From Halorarius halobius (GTDB lineage Archaea > Halobacteriota > Halobacteria > Halobacteriales > Haloarculaceae), in the NCBI RefSeq assembly GCF_024298865.1, contig NZ_CP101161.1, forward strand, positions 2,873,227 through 2,937,226: a stretch of 64,000 bases of DNA, given 5' to 3'. The position numbers and the translations under genes are program-made. A model generated the notes under the pieces. That model made no database searches. It saw only the letters and a program-made list of their open reading frames with translations, and was not told where the DNA came from. Positions 35,637 to 42,916 of this stretch are shown here, piece after piece (position 1 is the first letter of the stretch; each line of letters begins with the position of its first letter).

Positions 35637-37238
35637 TCACAGGAGCGCGCCCGGGTTCATGATGTCCTCGGGGTCGAGCGTCCGTTTCATCGACCGGAGC
35701 GCGTCCAGGTACCCGTCGGGCGCCTCGCGGTGGTAGTGCTCCCGATGGACTCGGCCGACGGCGTGGTGGTGGGTGATGGTCGCCCCGTGCTCGTCGAGCG
35801 TGTCGGAGGCCGCACGCTTGATAGCGCGCCACTGTTCGAGTTCGTTGCCCACGTCGGCGGGCGCGAGCAGGGTGTAGTACGGCGCGGGTCCGTCCTCGTA
35901 CACGTGGGTGAACCGACAGGAGAGGAACCCCGCGCCGCACTGCTCGTTCATCGCCGCACCGACGTTCGCCTCGAGTGCGCGGTGGAGGTCCGGAAACGAC
36001 TCCCACGTGACGGCCGTCTCGAACGTGTCGACGAGGACGCCCATCGAGACGAGCGCGTTGAACATGTACGGCGCCTCCATGAACGACGAGCGCCACTCCC
36101 CCTCCTCGCCCTCGCGGTCGCTCCCCTCGTCGGCGGTCCGGTCCTCGTGGGTTGCGTCGTCCCACGTTCCGCCGTGGCTCTCCGCGATGGCCAGCGCCCG
36201 CGACAGCGACTCGCGGGGGACGCCGGTCGCGTCGGTCGACTCGAACCCCAGAAGCAGGAGATGCGAACCGTCGAACGCGAGTTCGTTCAGCATCGCCTCC
36301 TCGGCGTTCAGCAGCCGGCAGTTCGCCGGCTGGAGCCGAGCCTGCGCGATCTCCCGGGTAGCGGCGACGGCGTCCCAGTAGTCGTCGAACCGCACGGTCG
36401 CCCGCGACCGGTAGGGTGGTCGGGGCTGGACGCGCGCCCAGCCTTCGGTGATGACGCCGAACGCGCCCTCGCTCCCCAGCAGGAAGCGGTTAGGGTCGGG
36501 GCCAGCGCCGGAGGCCGGGAGCCGTCGCGTCTCCAGCGTCCCCGAGGGCGTCACTGCGCGCACCGACTCGACGAAGTCGTCGATGTGGGTGTAACGCGTC
36601 GCGAAGTGACCCCCGGCGCGTGTGGCGACCCACCCCCCGAACGTCGAGAACTCGTAGCTCTGCGGGTAGTGGCGCAACTGGAGGCCGTGGTCGGCGAGCC
36701 CCTCCTGTATCTCGGGGCCGGTCGCGCCCGCCTGGATACGGGCGGCCCGCGAGGTGTCGTCCACCTCCAGCACCGCGTCCATCTCCCGGAGGTCGAGCGA
36801 GACGACGCCCGCGTAGCCGTCGCCGTCGCACTCGACGCCGCCGACGACGCTGGTGCCGCCACCGAACGGCACGACGGCGACGCCGTTGTCGGCGGCCCAC
36901 GCGAGCAGGTCCTCGATGTCGTCCTCGGTTTCGACGTTTGCGACCGCATCGGGGGCGTTCGTGTAGTCGCCGTGGAACCCGCGCACGAGGTCACGATACC
37001 CCTTGCCGTAGGTGTGGAGCGCGCGCTCACGGCTGTCGGTCGTGCAGAACGCGAACGGCGGGTCGATAGCGGGGGTGGGCATCGACACGTCCTCGAGCGT
37101 CGGATAGTCGAGCAGGGGCCGCTCCGGGAAGCCGAGCATCCCCTCGATGCGCGCCTTCAGTTCGCGGCGCTCGTCGTCGTCGGGGAGCCTGTCGGCCCAG
37201 CCCCACGCCCAGAAGGAGCGGCGTCGGTCCTCGGTCAT
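35637..37238 (-). CDS. FAD-binding oxidase, GlcD/AGPS type
   Basis: The protein has 533 residues. The PCMH FAD domain covers about residues 90-270 (VPFGGGTSVVGGVE; YPQSYEFSTFGGW; LLGSEGAFGVITE). The C-terminal domain carries THHHAVGRVH near residue 500, reminiscent of the HHHGxG triad of alkyldihydroxyacetonephosphate synthases, and ends LDPEDIMNPGALL as in D-lactate/glycolate oxidases. The substrate is probably a hydroxy acid or an ether-lipid precursor; it cannot be decided. It appears to be a single gene, with a cupin gene divergent upstream. Confidence 0.82.
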   Translation of the reverse strand: MTEDRRRSFWAWGWADRLPDDDERRELKARIEGMLGFPERPLLDYPTLEDVSMPTPAIDPPFAFCTTDSRERALHTYGKGYRDLVRGFHGDYTNAPDAVANVETEDDIEDLLAWAADNGVAVVPFGGGTSVVGGVECDGDGYAGVVSLDLREMDAVLEVDDTSRAARIQAGATGPEIQEGLADHGLQLRHYPQSYEFSTFGGWVATRAGGHFATRYTHIDDFVESVRAVTPSGTLETRRLPASGAGPDPNRFLLGSEGAFGVITEGWARVQPRPPYRSRATVRFDDYWDAVAATREIAQARLQPANCRLLNAEEAMLNELAFDGSHLLLLGFESTDATGVPRESLSRALAIAESHGGTWDDATHEDRTADEGSDREGEEGEWRSSFMEAPYMFNALVSMGVLVDTFETAVTWESFPDLHRALEANVGAAMNEQCGAGFLSCRFTHVYEDGPAPYYTLLAPADVGNELEQWRAIKRAASDTLDEHGATITHHHAVGRVHREHYHREAPDGYLDALRSMKRTLDPEDIMNPGALL

Positions 37239-37340
37239 GCTCCGGTGTGTCGCCGGCCGGGAGTTAACGGTTGTTCCTCGGTCGGTCGGCTCCCCACCCC
37301 CATGTCGCGGGGGACGCTCGTCACTTCCGGTTGTTGCCAT

Positions 37341-37347
37341 ATTTATG
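37341..37347 (+). promoter_or_regulatory. TATA box of the cupin gene
   Basis: ATTTATG lies about 27 bases before ATG 37372, indicating a leaderless transcript and confirming that start over longer upstream frames. Confidence 0.55.
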
Positions 37348-37371
37348 AGTCGAGTCGTGCTAACTATTGAC

Positions 37372-37785
37372 ATGGAAGTGAGCAGACTGGAGGAACTGGA
37401 GCCGAACTGGAACCTGCCGGAGGCGGACGTTCCGGGCCACATGCGGAACATCTGGGTGCACGTCGACGGCGAGACGGGCGCCAGCAACCAGATGCTCGGA
37501 CTCGCCCGCCAGCCGCCGGGCAACGGGATGCCGGGGTTCCACGAACACGAGGCCGAGGAGACGTACTACGTCCTCGAAGGCAAGGCGGCGTTCTGGACCG
37601 ACACCGACGAGGAGGTCATCGTGGAGCGCCACGAGAGCGCCTACTTCCCGCCCGGCGAGAAGCACTCGTACCGCAACGCCGGCACCGACGACCTGCTGAT
37701 GCTGTGGGCGCTGTCCGGCGCCGAGGAGACGATGCGCAAGGAGTACGAGGTGGGGTACGAGGCCGACGACCGCTACGAGCTCTGA
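37372..37785 (+). CDS. Single-domain cupin protein
   Basis: The protein has 137 residues. Cupin motif 1 is GFHEHEAEETYYVLEG near residue 60 and motif 2 is SAYFPPGEKHSYRNAG near residue 92, giving a 3-His/1-Glu metal site. Possible roles are mononuclear oxygenase, isomerase or binding protein. It ends 7 bases before the convergent GuaB-family gene. Confidence 0.85.
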   Translation: MEVSRLEELEPNWNLPEADVPGHMRNIWVHVDGETGASNQMLGLARQPPGNGMPGFHEHEAEETYYVLEGKAAFWTDTDEEVIVERHESAYFPPGEKHSYRNAGTDDLLMLWALSGAEETMRKEYEVGYEADDRYEL

Positions 37786-37792
37786 GCGGAAC

Positions 37793-38863
37793 TCAGTCGT
37801 CGGCGTCCGCGACGGTGTCGACGCCGACGCCCTCCCAGTCGTGGTCGCCGTGGGCGCCCTCGCGCTCCTTGGCGCTGGCGGCGACGCGGATGAACTCGGC
37901 GTTCGCCCGCGCACGCTCGATGGTGTGGCCCCCACAGTAGGAGAGACCCGAGCGGATGCCGGCACAGAACTCCTCGACGACCGATTCGAGCGACCCCTTG
38001 TACGGCGTCAGGGAGGCGACGCCCTCGTCGGCGTCGACGTTGTTCTCCTTGTCGGAGCGGGCCTCGCCCGCGGCCGTGGAGGCCATCCCGCGGGCCCGCT
38101 TGTACGTCGTGCCCTCGTGTTCGACCACGGCCCCCGGTGCCTCGTCGGTGCCGGCGAACAGCGACCCCAGCATCACGGTGTCGGCGCCGGCCATCAGCGC
38201 CTTCACCGCGTCCCCGGAGGTGCGGATGCCGCCGTCCGCGATGCAGGTGATGTCGAGCTGGTGGGCCACATCGGCGCAGTCGTCGACGGCCGTCAACTGC
38301 GGGACGCCCGCGCCGGCGACCTTGCGGGTGGTGCAGTGGCTCCCCGGGCCGATGCCCACCTTCACGCAGTCCGCGCCCGCGGCGTACAAATCGCGGACGC
38401 CGTCGGCTGTGGCGACGTTGCCGACGACGAGGTCGGTGTCGAACTCGTCGCGGAGTCGTTCGACCGCATCCAGGGTCGCCTCGAGGTGGCCGTGTGCCAC
38501 GTCGACCACGAGCGCGTCGACGCCCGCGTCGACGCAGGCCTCGGCGCGGTCCACGTAGTCCTCGTTGATGCCGATGGCCGCGCCGACCTGTTCGTCAGCG
38601 GCTTTCGCGCGGCCGACGGCGTCAGCCTGCTCGTCGACGGTGAGAAAGCGGTGGACGGTCCCGAATCCGCCCGCCGTCGAGAGCGCGATGGCCGTCTCGG
38701 CTTCGGTCACCGTATCCATCGGCGCGGACAGCAGGGGGGTCTCCAGTTCGATGCCGGGCGTCAACTGCGTCGAGAGGTCCACGTCGCTTCGGCTCTCGAC
38801 GGGCGAGCGCTGCGGGACCAGCAACACGTCACCGTAGCTCAGTCCCGTTCGGAGGTCGTCCAT
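37793..38863 (-). CDS. IMP dehydrogenase / GMP reductase family enzyme without CBS domains
   Basis: This 356-residue (beta/alpha)8 protein has [13 protein letters not shown] near residue 47, [15 protein letters not shown] with the catalytic Cys near residue 195, and [14 protein letters not shown] near residue 230. No CBS pair is inserted, so its length fits GMP reductase or a short IMPDH. Either NAD-dependent oxidation of IMP or NADPH reduction of GMP is possible. A CATAAC box near 38890 (minus strand TTATG) supports ATG 38863 over an ATG 60 bases upstream. Confidence 0.85.
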   Translation of the reverse strand: MDDLRTGLSYGDVLLVPQRSPVESRSDVDLSTQLTPGIELETPLLSAPMDTVTEAETAIALSTAGGFGTVHRFLTVDEQADAVGRAKAADEQVGAAIGINEDYVDRAEACVDAGVDALVVDVAHGHLEATLDAVERLRDEFDTDLVVGNVATADGVRDLYAAGADCVKVGIGPGSHCTTRKVAGAGVPQLTAVDDCADVAHQLDITCIADGGIRTSGDAVKALMAGADTVMLGSLFAGTDEAPGAVVEHEGTTYKRARGMASTAAGEARSDKENNVDADEGVASLTPYKGSLESVVEEFCAGIRSGLSYCGGHTIERARANAEFIRVAASAKEREGAHGDHDWEGVGVDTVADADD

Positions 38864-38919
38864 ACCGCTCTGTCCGAAACGGAGCGACCCACATAACGAC
38901 TCCGGTTCCGGGAGGCGAC

Positions 38920-39174
38920 TCACTCCGCGGCGTCGTACCGGACGCCCACCGGTCCCGGCGTCGGCTCATACGTCGGATAGGTGTCCCCGACGTACTGCGA
39001 CAGACAGACGATGTCACAGAAATGGAGGTCGGTAGCTGGCTCGCTGTTGGCCACGTCGCCGGCCCCGATGCGCTGAAACCACGAGAACTCGTCGCCGCTA
39101 CATCCGCAGTTCGCGCAGGTGACCAGTGTCGGGACGTAGCGGTCCGTCGGCCGGTTGTCCAGCAGTCGGCTCAC
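38920..39174 (-). CDS. Small zinc-finger-like protein (DUF7576-like)
   Basis: The protein has 84 residues with a GTG start. CANCGC near residue 20 and CDIVCLSQYVGD near residue 53 supply four to five Cys for a treble-clef-like zinc site, a common arrangement in small haloarchaeal proteins. The function is unknown. It is the last clear chromosomal gene before the integrated element. Confidence 0.65.
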   Translation of the reverse strand: MSRLLDNRPTDRYVPTLVTCANCGCSGDEFSWFQRIGAGDVANSEPATDLHFCDIVCLSQYVGDTYPTYEPTPGPVGVRYDAAE

Positions 39175-39523
39175 GGACGGGTTCCACGGCGGTCCGTCCG
39201 CAGGCTACGGGTCCGGGTCCCGCGAGACGCGGTCTTTCACGGTTGGTTCCTCCGTGGTCCCCGACACGCGTCGAGCCCTCTAATGTCTGTCCACGCGGCG
39301 GCCGCCTGGGCAACACGACGGAATCCAACGGACTCCTGCCGCGGTGCCCGCGGGGAACCGGCGCTCCACCGGTGCGACACCGGCCGACGGACCCCCGTCG
39401 AGCGGCGGTTTCTCGACTGGGGGTCTTACTAAAGGTTGAAAGACGGAATGGGGCCGGAGGGCTAGCCGCCCCTGACGATTCTTCGGGTCTCGGGTCGTGT
39501 CGCTGGTGATATCACTCATGGTT
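39175..39523. other. Non-coding junction between chromosome and integrase
   Basis: No frame here has convincing composition on either strand. The DNA is mostly GC-rich to about 39,420, then has TTACTAAAGGTTGAAAG (39,427-39,443), after which base composition shifts towards that of the element. The left attachment site is expected here next to the integrase, but I find no complete tRNA gene and cannot define the core. Confidence 0.5.
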
Positions 39524-40597
39524 TCAGTTTTCTGTAATGTCTAAGTTCTCGGTGTACTGTCGACGCCGCTCGAGCTCCTGGTCGGCATCGGCCTTGTCGT
39601 AGTACTTCTCGATCGTGTCCGCGGTCGCGTTGACGCGGGTAGCGGTCTCCTCAATCGGAACCCCACGGTCTCGGTGCCAGGTTATCGACCCGGTCCGAAC
39701 AGCATGGGGCGAGCGGGAGGAGGGGCACTTGCTCGAGTGGGTCCGCTCCCGAAACAAACACTCTCTCGGGCGCTCTCCGTGGGGACATTCGCGATAAACG
39801 CATGGTTGGGTGGCAAGGTAGGATTTCGACTGAATCGTCGCGACGGACGGGCGATCTTGCCGAAATGAAAGCAACGGCTCTCGTCCGTATTCATCCCGCT
39901 TCTGATACCTCTCTCGGGCAATATACTCGTCAATGACCTCACAAACAGTTGGAGAGAGCAGGACAGTACGCTCGCCGTCGTCGCCTCTCTTGAGGCGAGT
40001 CCCGGACTCGGGTCGGTTGACGAATGTAAGAGTCCGCTCCTCCGGGTGGTAGTCCTCGAGGTCAAGTGCGCGAATCCCGCCTCGACGACAACCTGTATGC
40101 CAGAGAATCTCGAGAACGACATGGCGATCGGTGGCACGGTCGCGAGCACTATTCCGATAGTAGTCCAGTAAGGCGAGAGCGTCCTCGGCGTTGAGCATGT
40201 CGTCGCTCGTCGCGTCCTCCTTGGAAAGCGTAGGCACGGCCTCAGCCGCTGCCTCCCCGACCTCGTCGTCGACGCCCCCGATACGGACGAGGTAATCAAC
40301 GAACTGCTTGAGGGTCATCATGGAGCCCCTCAGCGTTGACGGAGCGATCTTCTCGCCAGAGCGAACGGTGTCGTTCTGTCTATCCTGGCGGAATAGTTCA
40401 ATGTCCCATGGAGTGAGCTCTCCGACCTCCTCGACTTGCTCGTTGGCGCACCAAAGGAGGAACCGAGAAATGTTGCTCTTGTAGTCGCGGACCGTTTCAT
40501 CTGTCCACCCCTCTCCAGTACGTCCGTCGTCGAGCCACATTTCGGCGGCCTCATCGGGAGGTAGTTCAGTAGGGCTCTCAGAACGTCGGCGACTCAT
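39524..40597 (-). CDS. int: Tyrosine recombinase / integrase
   Basis: The protein has 357 residues. An N-terminal SAM-like core-binding domain (residues 18-110) precedes the catalytic domain with Arg in TGCRRGGIRALDL (171-172), HAVR (298-301), a further His in ITWHRDRG and the nucleophile Tyr in KYYDKAD (332-333). A Cys/His-rich insert between residues 266 and 291 (C266, C271, H273, C280, H286, C291) may bind zinc. The gene lies at the element's left edge, transcribed toward the junction, as for many archaeal integrases. Confidence 0.9.
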   Translation of the reverse strand: MSRRRSESPTELPPDEAAEMWLDDGRTGEGWTDETVRDYKSNISRFLLWCANEQVEEVGELTPWDIELFRQDRQNDTVRSGEKIAPSTLRGSMMTLKQFVDYLVRIGGVDDEVGEAAAEAVPTLSKEDATSDDMLNAEDALALLDYYRNSARDRATDRHVVLEILWHTGCRRGGIRALDLEDYHPEERTLTFVNRPESGTRLKRGDDGERTVLLSPTVCEVIDEYIARERYQKRDEYGREPLLSFRQDRPSVATIQSKSYLATQPCVYRECPHGERPRECLFRERTHSSKCPSSRSPHAVRTGSITWHRDRGVPIEETATRVNATADTIEKYYDKADADQELERRRQYTENLDITEN

Positions 40598-40872
40598 TGC
40601 ACCAACCCCCTTCCCTCGGTTGGGTCCTCGAGTAGACGAATCTCCCCTCGCGTTTTCGGTTGTGACACCATACGAGGTGAGAATTTTTGACCGGGCTTAG
40701 CACCGATGGGGTGCTTTCCAATTTTTCCGAAACCCTCGAAATGCCAAGGGTTAAAGGTTGAGAGCGGAGCTCCTGCCTCAATACCGTATCTTCCGTTTCT
40801 GTCCGATTTCGTTGTGTGTCCAGCGAGCCTTTTAATGCCCGCCGAGTTTTGGCTTATCACAGAGGCTAACAC
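40594..40872 (-). CDS. Doubtful small frame upstream of the integrase
   Basis: A 92-residue frame with a GTG start overlaps the integrase ATG by 4 bases (ATGA), the spacing typical of real coupled genes here. However, the product is basic, with a composition unlike neighbouring proteins and no recognisable domain. It may instead be the 5' leader of the integrase mRNA. Confidence 0.25.
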   Translation of the reverse strand: MLASVISQNSAGIKRLAGHTTKSDRNGRYGIEAGAPLSTFNPWHFEGFGKIGKHPIGAKPGQKFSPRMVSQPKTRGEIRLLEDPTEGRGLVQ

Positions 40873-41104
40873 CTACCGAGCCTCACATCGTGGGCCGGGT
40901 GACCCCCCACCCGGCTCGATCCCCTTTTCAGCAAGACCAACCCGGAAGTGCAGAGCACCGGGAGGCCCACGAGATATTGGCTCTGACCTACAGCGTTGTA
41001 TGCCAACCTCTTAGTTGTTACCCACGAATCTGTATGCGAGACATACAGCATGAATGCCGGGAAAATCTTGATGAAAATACTGATAGAGCAGGCGAACCGC
41101 CTCG
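40598..41104. promoter_or_regulatory. Divergent control region between integrase and winged-helix gene
   Basis: This is about 500 bases, AT-richer than average. It holds two inverted repeats: AACCCT/AGGGTT (40,731-40,736 with 40,747-40,752) and GCCGGGTG/CACCCGGC (40,894-40,901 with 40,908-40,915). The second is followed by CCCCTTTTC. These are candidate operators for the adjacent regulator, or structured leader RNA. No tRNA is found. Confidence 0.45.
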
Positions 41105-41389
41105 ATGGAAGTGAGAGTCCAACTGGCCTCGTGGATGACTCCAGTTGATAGAGCGATTCTGGAGCGGTTGCTGAATGAAGGAAACGTGGAGCTGGTTCTG
41201 ACTCCTGCGCTGATTGCAGACAATACCGACTACGCTCGACCGACGGTACGAGAACACATGGCAGTCCTTCAGGAGAAGGAACTCGTCGAGTACTATGACG
41301 AGGCTCGGGCGGTGTATCAACTCTCTGAGAAAGGACGAGAGTACATTACTGGTGGTCTACCTGCGGACGACTTAGAAGACGACGAATAG
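41105..41389 (+). CDS. Winged-helix regulator (phiH1-repressor-like)
   Basis: The protein has 94 residues and begins near WMTPVDRAILERLLNEGNVE. It has a helix-turn-helix (ADNTDYARPTVREHMAVL) and the wing LVEYYDEARAVYQLSEKGRE, then an acidic tail. The arrangement matches small haloarchaeal viral repressors that control lysogeny. It is divergent from the integrase and convergent with the second recombinase, 2 bases away. The first in-frame ATG (41,105) or an internal one could be the start. Confidence 0.75.
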   Translation: MEVRVQLASWMTPVDRAILERLLNEGNVELVLTPALIADNTDYARPTVREHMAVLQEKELVEYYDEARAVYQLSEKGREYITGGLPADDLEDDE

Positions 41390-41391
41390 AG

Positions 41392-42003
41392 CTACAGCGA
41401 TACAGCTCTCATCTGACGAATGATATTCTCCTCAGTTGGAGCCGCGAGATAGGGCTCGATCGCGTCGTATGAACTCCAACCTCCGAGAGCCATGACAATG
41501 CGGGGTGAGACGTTCTCTTCGACGAGAAGATAATTGGCCCAACAGCGCCGGAGGTCGTGGCTTGATACTTTCTCATAATCTTCGTCTCCTGTTTCTCTCG
41601 CTGCTGCCGAGCTCGCCCGTTCGACCCAACCCTGGACAGTCCGTTTCGCGTAGGACACGATCGCATCGTCTGGACCAATCTCATTTATCGGCTGTTGGAC
41701 GACCTGGTTGATGCGCGCCTCGAGGTCGACGGGGAGCCAGGTCTCGCGGTACTTCCCCCCGTCATGCTCACCGGTAGTGTCCTTCCCACCGGTCACGGCG
41801 AGTTTATAGTGACGACCGTCGGTACGTCGAGAAATGTCACTCGGGGTAACGTCAAGTACCTCAGCGACTCTGAGCCCACAGTCACCCATCAGTCGGAGAG
41901 CGATCTCCTCAATCGGACCCGTCGCTTGGCGGGGTATCTCATGGTATTCCGTTCTGTTCATCCACACGTTCCAGCTACCGTCTTTGTTGCGTTCGGTCCG
42001 CAT
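41392..42003 (-). CDS. Second, short tyrosine recombinase
   Basis: The protein has 203 residues and is essentially only a catalytic domain. Arg is in GDCGLRVAEVLDV (R45), His-Arg in SSHDLRRCWANY (149-152), and GGWSSYDAIEPYL contains the nucleophile Tyr (185). It lacks the N-terminal core-binding domain of the integrase at 39.5 kb. Such short recombinases are common beside haloarchaeal plasmids and proviruses and may resolve multimers or act in inversion. Confidence 0.8.
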   Translation of the reverse strand: MRTERNKDGSWNVWMNRTEYHEIPRQATGPIEEIALRLMGDCGLRVAEVLDVTPSDISRRTDGRHYKLAVTGGKDTTGEHDGGKYRETWLPVDLEARINQVVQQPINEIGPDDAIVSYAKRTVQGWVERASSAAARETGDEDYEKVSSHDLRRCWANYLLVEENVSPRIVMALGGWSSYDAIEPYLAAPTEENIIRQMRAVSL

Positions 42004-42152
42004 CGGTATTCACGTTCACCAAGAGAAGTGTGCAGATTGAACCCTTCGCTGGAAACATCGGGACTCCTGAAACGACGAAATTCGGGAGAATTGGTGCAGA
42101 GCCCGTCGACGGCTTGCACGTTTCTATACAAACATGAATCCCCGCGAATCCG

Positions 42153-42491
42153 TCAGAGAGGTTTGACCCAACAACTACGATACCAGTTTGGGTTGTCGAT
42201 CTCCCTGCGGAAATTGTACTCACTCGGATTCTTTATCCGTTCAAACCCGAGTTTTTTCAAGATGTACTTCATCTCCTGGGAGGTTGCAGGTGTCGTAGTA
42301 ACTTCCGAGTACCCCTCTTCTTTGCAGGACTCAATCCAGACTTTCAGGGCCTCGGTCCCATACCCCTCGCCTCGATTGTCTGGGTTTACTTCTATCGACT
42401 CAAGGTGATTTTCAACATAGCGAAACCGTCCGATTTTCTCACCGTTCTTCAACAGGTCGTACTCCTCTCCAATCTCGATAGTCCTACTCAC
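42153..42491 (-). CDS. Small GNAT acetyltransferase
   Basis: The protein has 112 residues, with the GNAT acetyl-CoA loop VNPDNRGEGYGTEALKVW near residue 35 and KKLGFERIKN near residue 79. The C-terminus is basic and aromatic. It overlaps the AbrB-like gene by 4 bases and is translated after it. The pair could be a toxin-antitoxin module, with the GNAT as toxin, but ordinary metabolism is also possible. Confidence 0.78.
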   Translation of the reverse strand: MSRTIEIGEEYDLLKNGEKIGRFRYVENHLESIEVNPDNRGEGYGTEALKVWIESCKEEGYSEVTTTPATSQEMKYILKKLGFERIKNPSEYNFRREIDNPNWYRSCWVKPL

Positions 42492-42673
42492 TTCTCGGGG
42501 AAGTGGATGGTCAATGTCTTCTCTTGCCGATCGTATCTCATGTCGACGAGGTCACCCTCTTTCCCTGCCTCGAGTCCGACCTCATCGCGGACCTTCGATG
42601 GTATGCGGACGGCGGTTCCATCGCGTCCATTTTGGATTACCGACCTACCGATGAAGTCTGCATGACGTAACAT
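42488..42673 (-). CDS. AbrB/MazE-like DNA-binding protein
   Basis: The protein has 61 residues with the swapped-hairpin AbrB fold: GRDGTAVRIPSKVRDEVGLE then GDLVDMRYDRQEKTLTIHF. Such proteins act as antitoxins or transcription regulators. A TTATTATCC box at 42,695-42,703 on the minus strand is about 27 bases upstream, indicating a leaderless transcript of the pair. Confidence 0.78.
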   Translation of the reverse strand: MLRHADFIGRSVIQNGRDGTAVRIPSKVRDEVGLEAGKEGDLVDMRYDRQEKTLTIHFPEK

Positions 42674-42820
42674 GTTCTAATTCACGGGACTGTCGGATAA
42701 TAAGTGTTTAACTGGAAACAACAACGAGACCAATTGGCTATCATACTGGGATAAGCAACCGTCCCAGAGGATAATGCTGTATTTAGGCCAGTATTTGAAA
42801 ATCTGTTCCAAATTCTCGGT
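42674..42820. promoter_or_regulatory. Divergent AT-rich promoter region
   Basis: It separates the AbrB/GNAT pair from the long rightward operon. On the plus strand, TGTATTTAGG (from 42,777) and GTATTTGAAA (42,791-42,800) are candidate TATA elements; the latter is about 27 bases before the ATG at 42,821. No protein gene is supported here. Confidence 0.5.
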
Positions 42821-42916
42821 ATGCCTAGATTTCCGTGGGACAATGAAAATGAGGGCGCGGAGTTATACGAGCGACGCTGGACGGACTGGCGACACATCGA
42901 CGGAGGTCGCGCATGA
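42821..42916 (+). CDS. Mini-gene at the head of the secretion-like operon
   Basis: The protein has 31 residues: MPRFPWDNENEGAELYERRW followed by TDWRHIDGG. Its TGA overlaps the ATG of the 1,311-residue gene (ATGA), and GGAGGT precedes that ATG, so the two are coupled. The composition is polar and aromatic, with no membrane segment. It is supported by position and a possible TATA box 27 bases upstream. It may be a real peptide or only a translated leader. Confidence 0.5.
   Translation: MPRFPWDNENEGAELYERRWTDWRHIDGGRA

Noticed and set aside
39175..39523. tRNA gene as integration target
   Set aside because: No T-loop consensus with matching acceptor and anticodon stems could be built on either strand, so no tRNA is claimed.
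40876..40930. GCCGGGTG...CACCCGGCTCGATCCCC as a tRNA 3' half
   Set aside because: The T-stem does not pair and T54 is missing; it is listed only as an inverted repeat.
41975..42223. 82-residue minus-strand frame between GNAT and recombinase
   Set aside because: It overlaps two better-supported genes, has no domain and shows no translation signal.
42682..42897. 71-residue minus-strand frame opposite the operon promoter
   Set aside because: Composition is unlike haloarchaeal proteins, no start signal is seen, and it covers the promoter region of the rightward operon.
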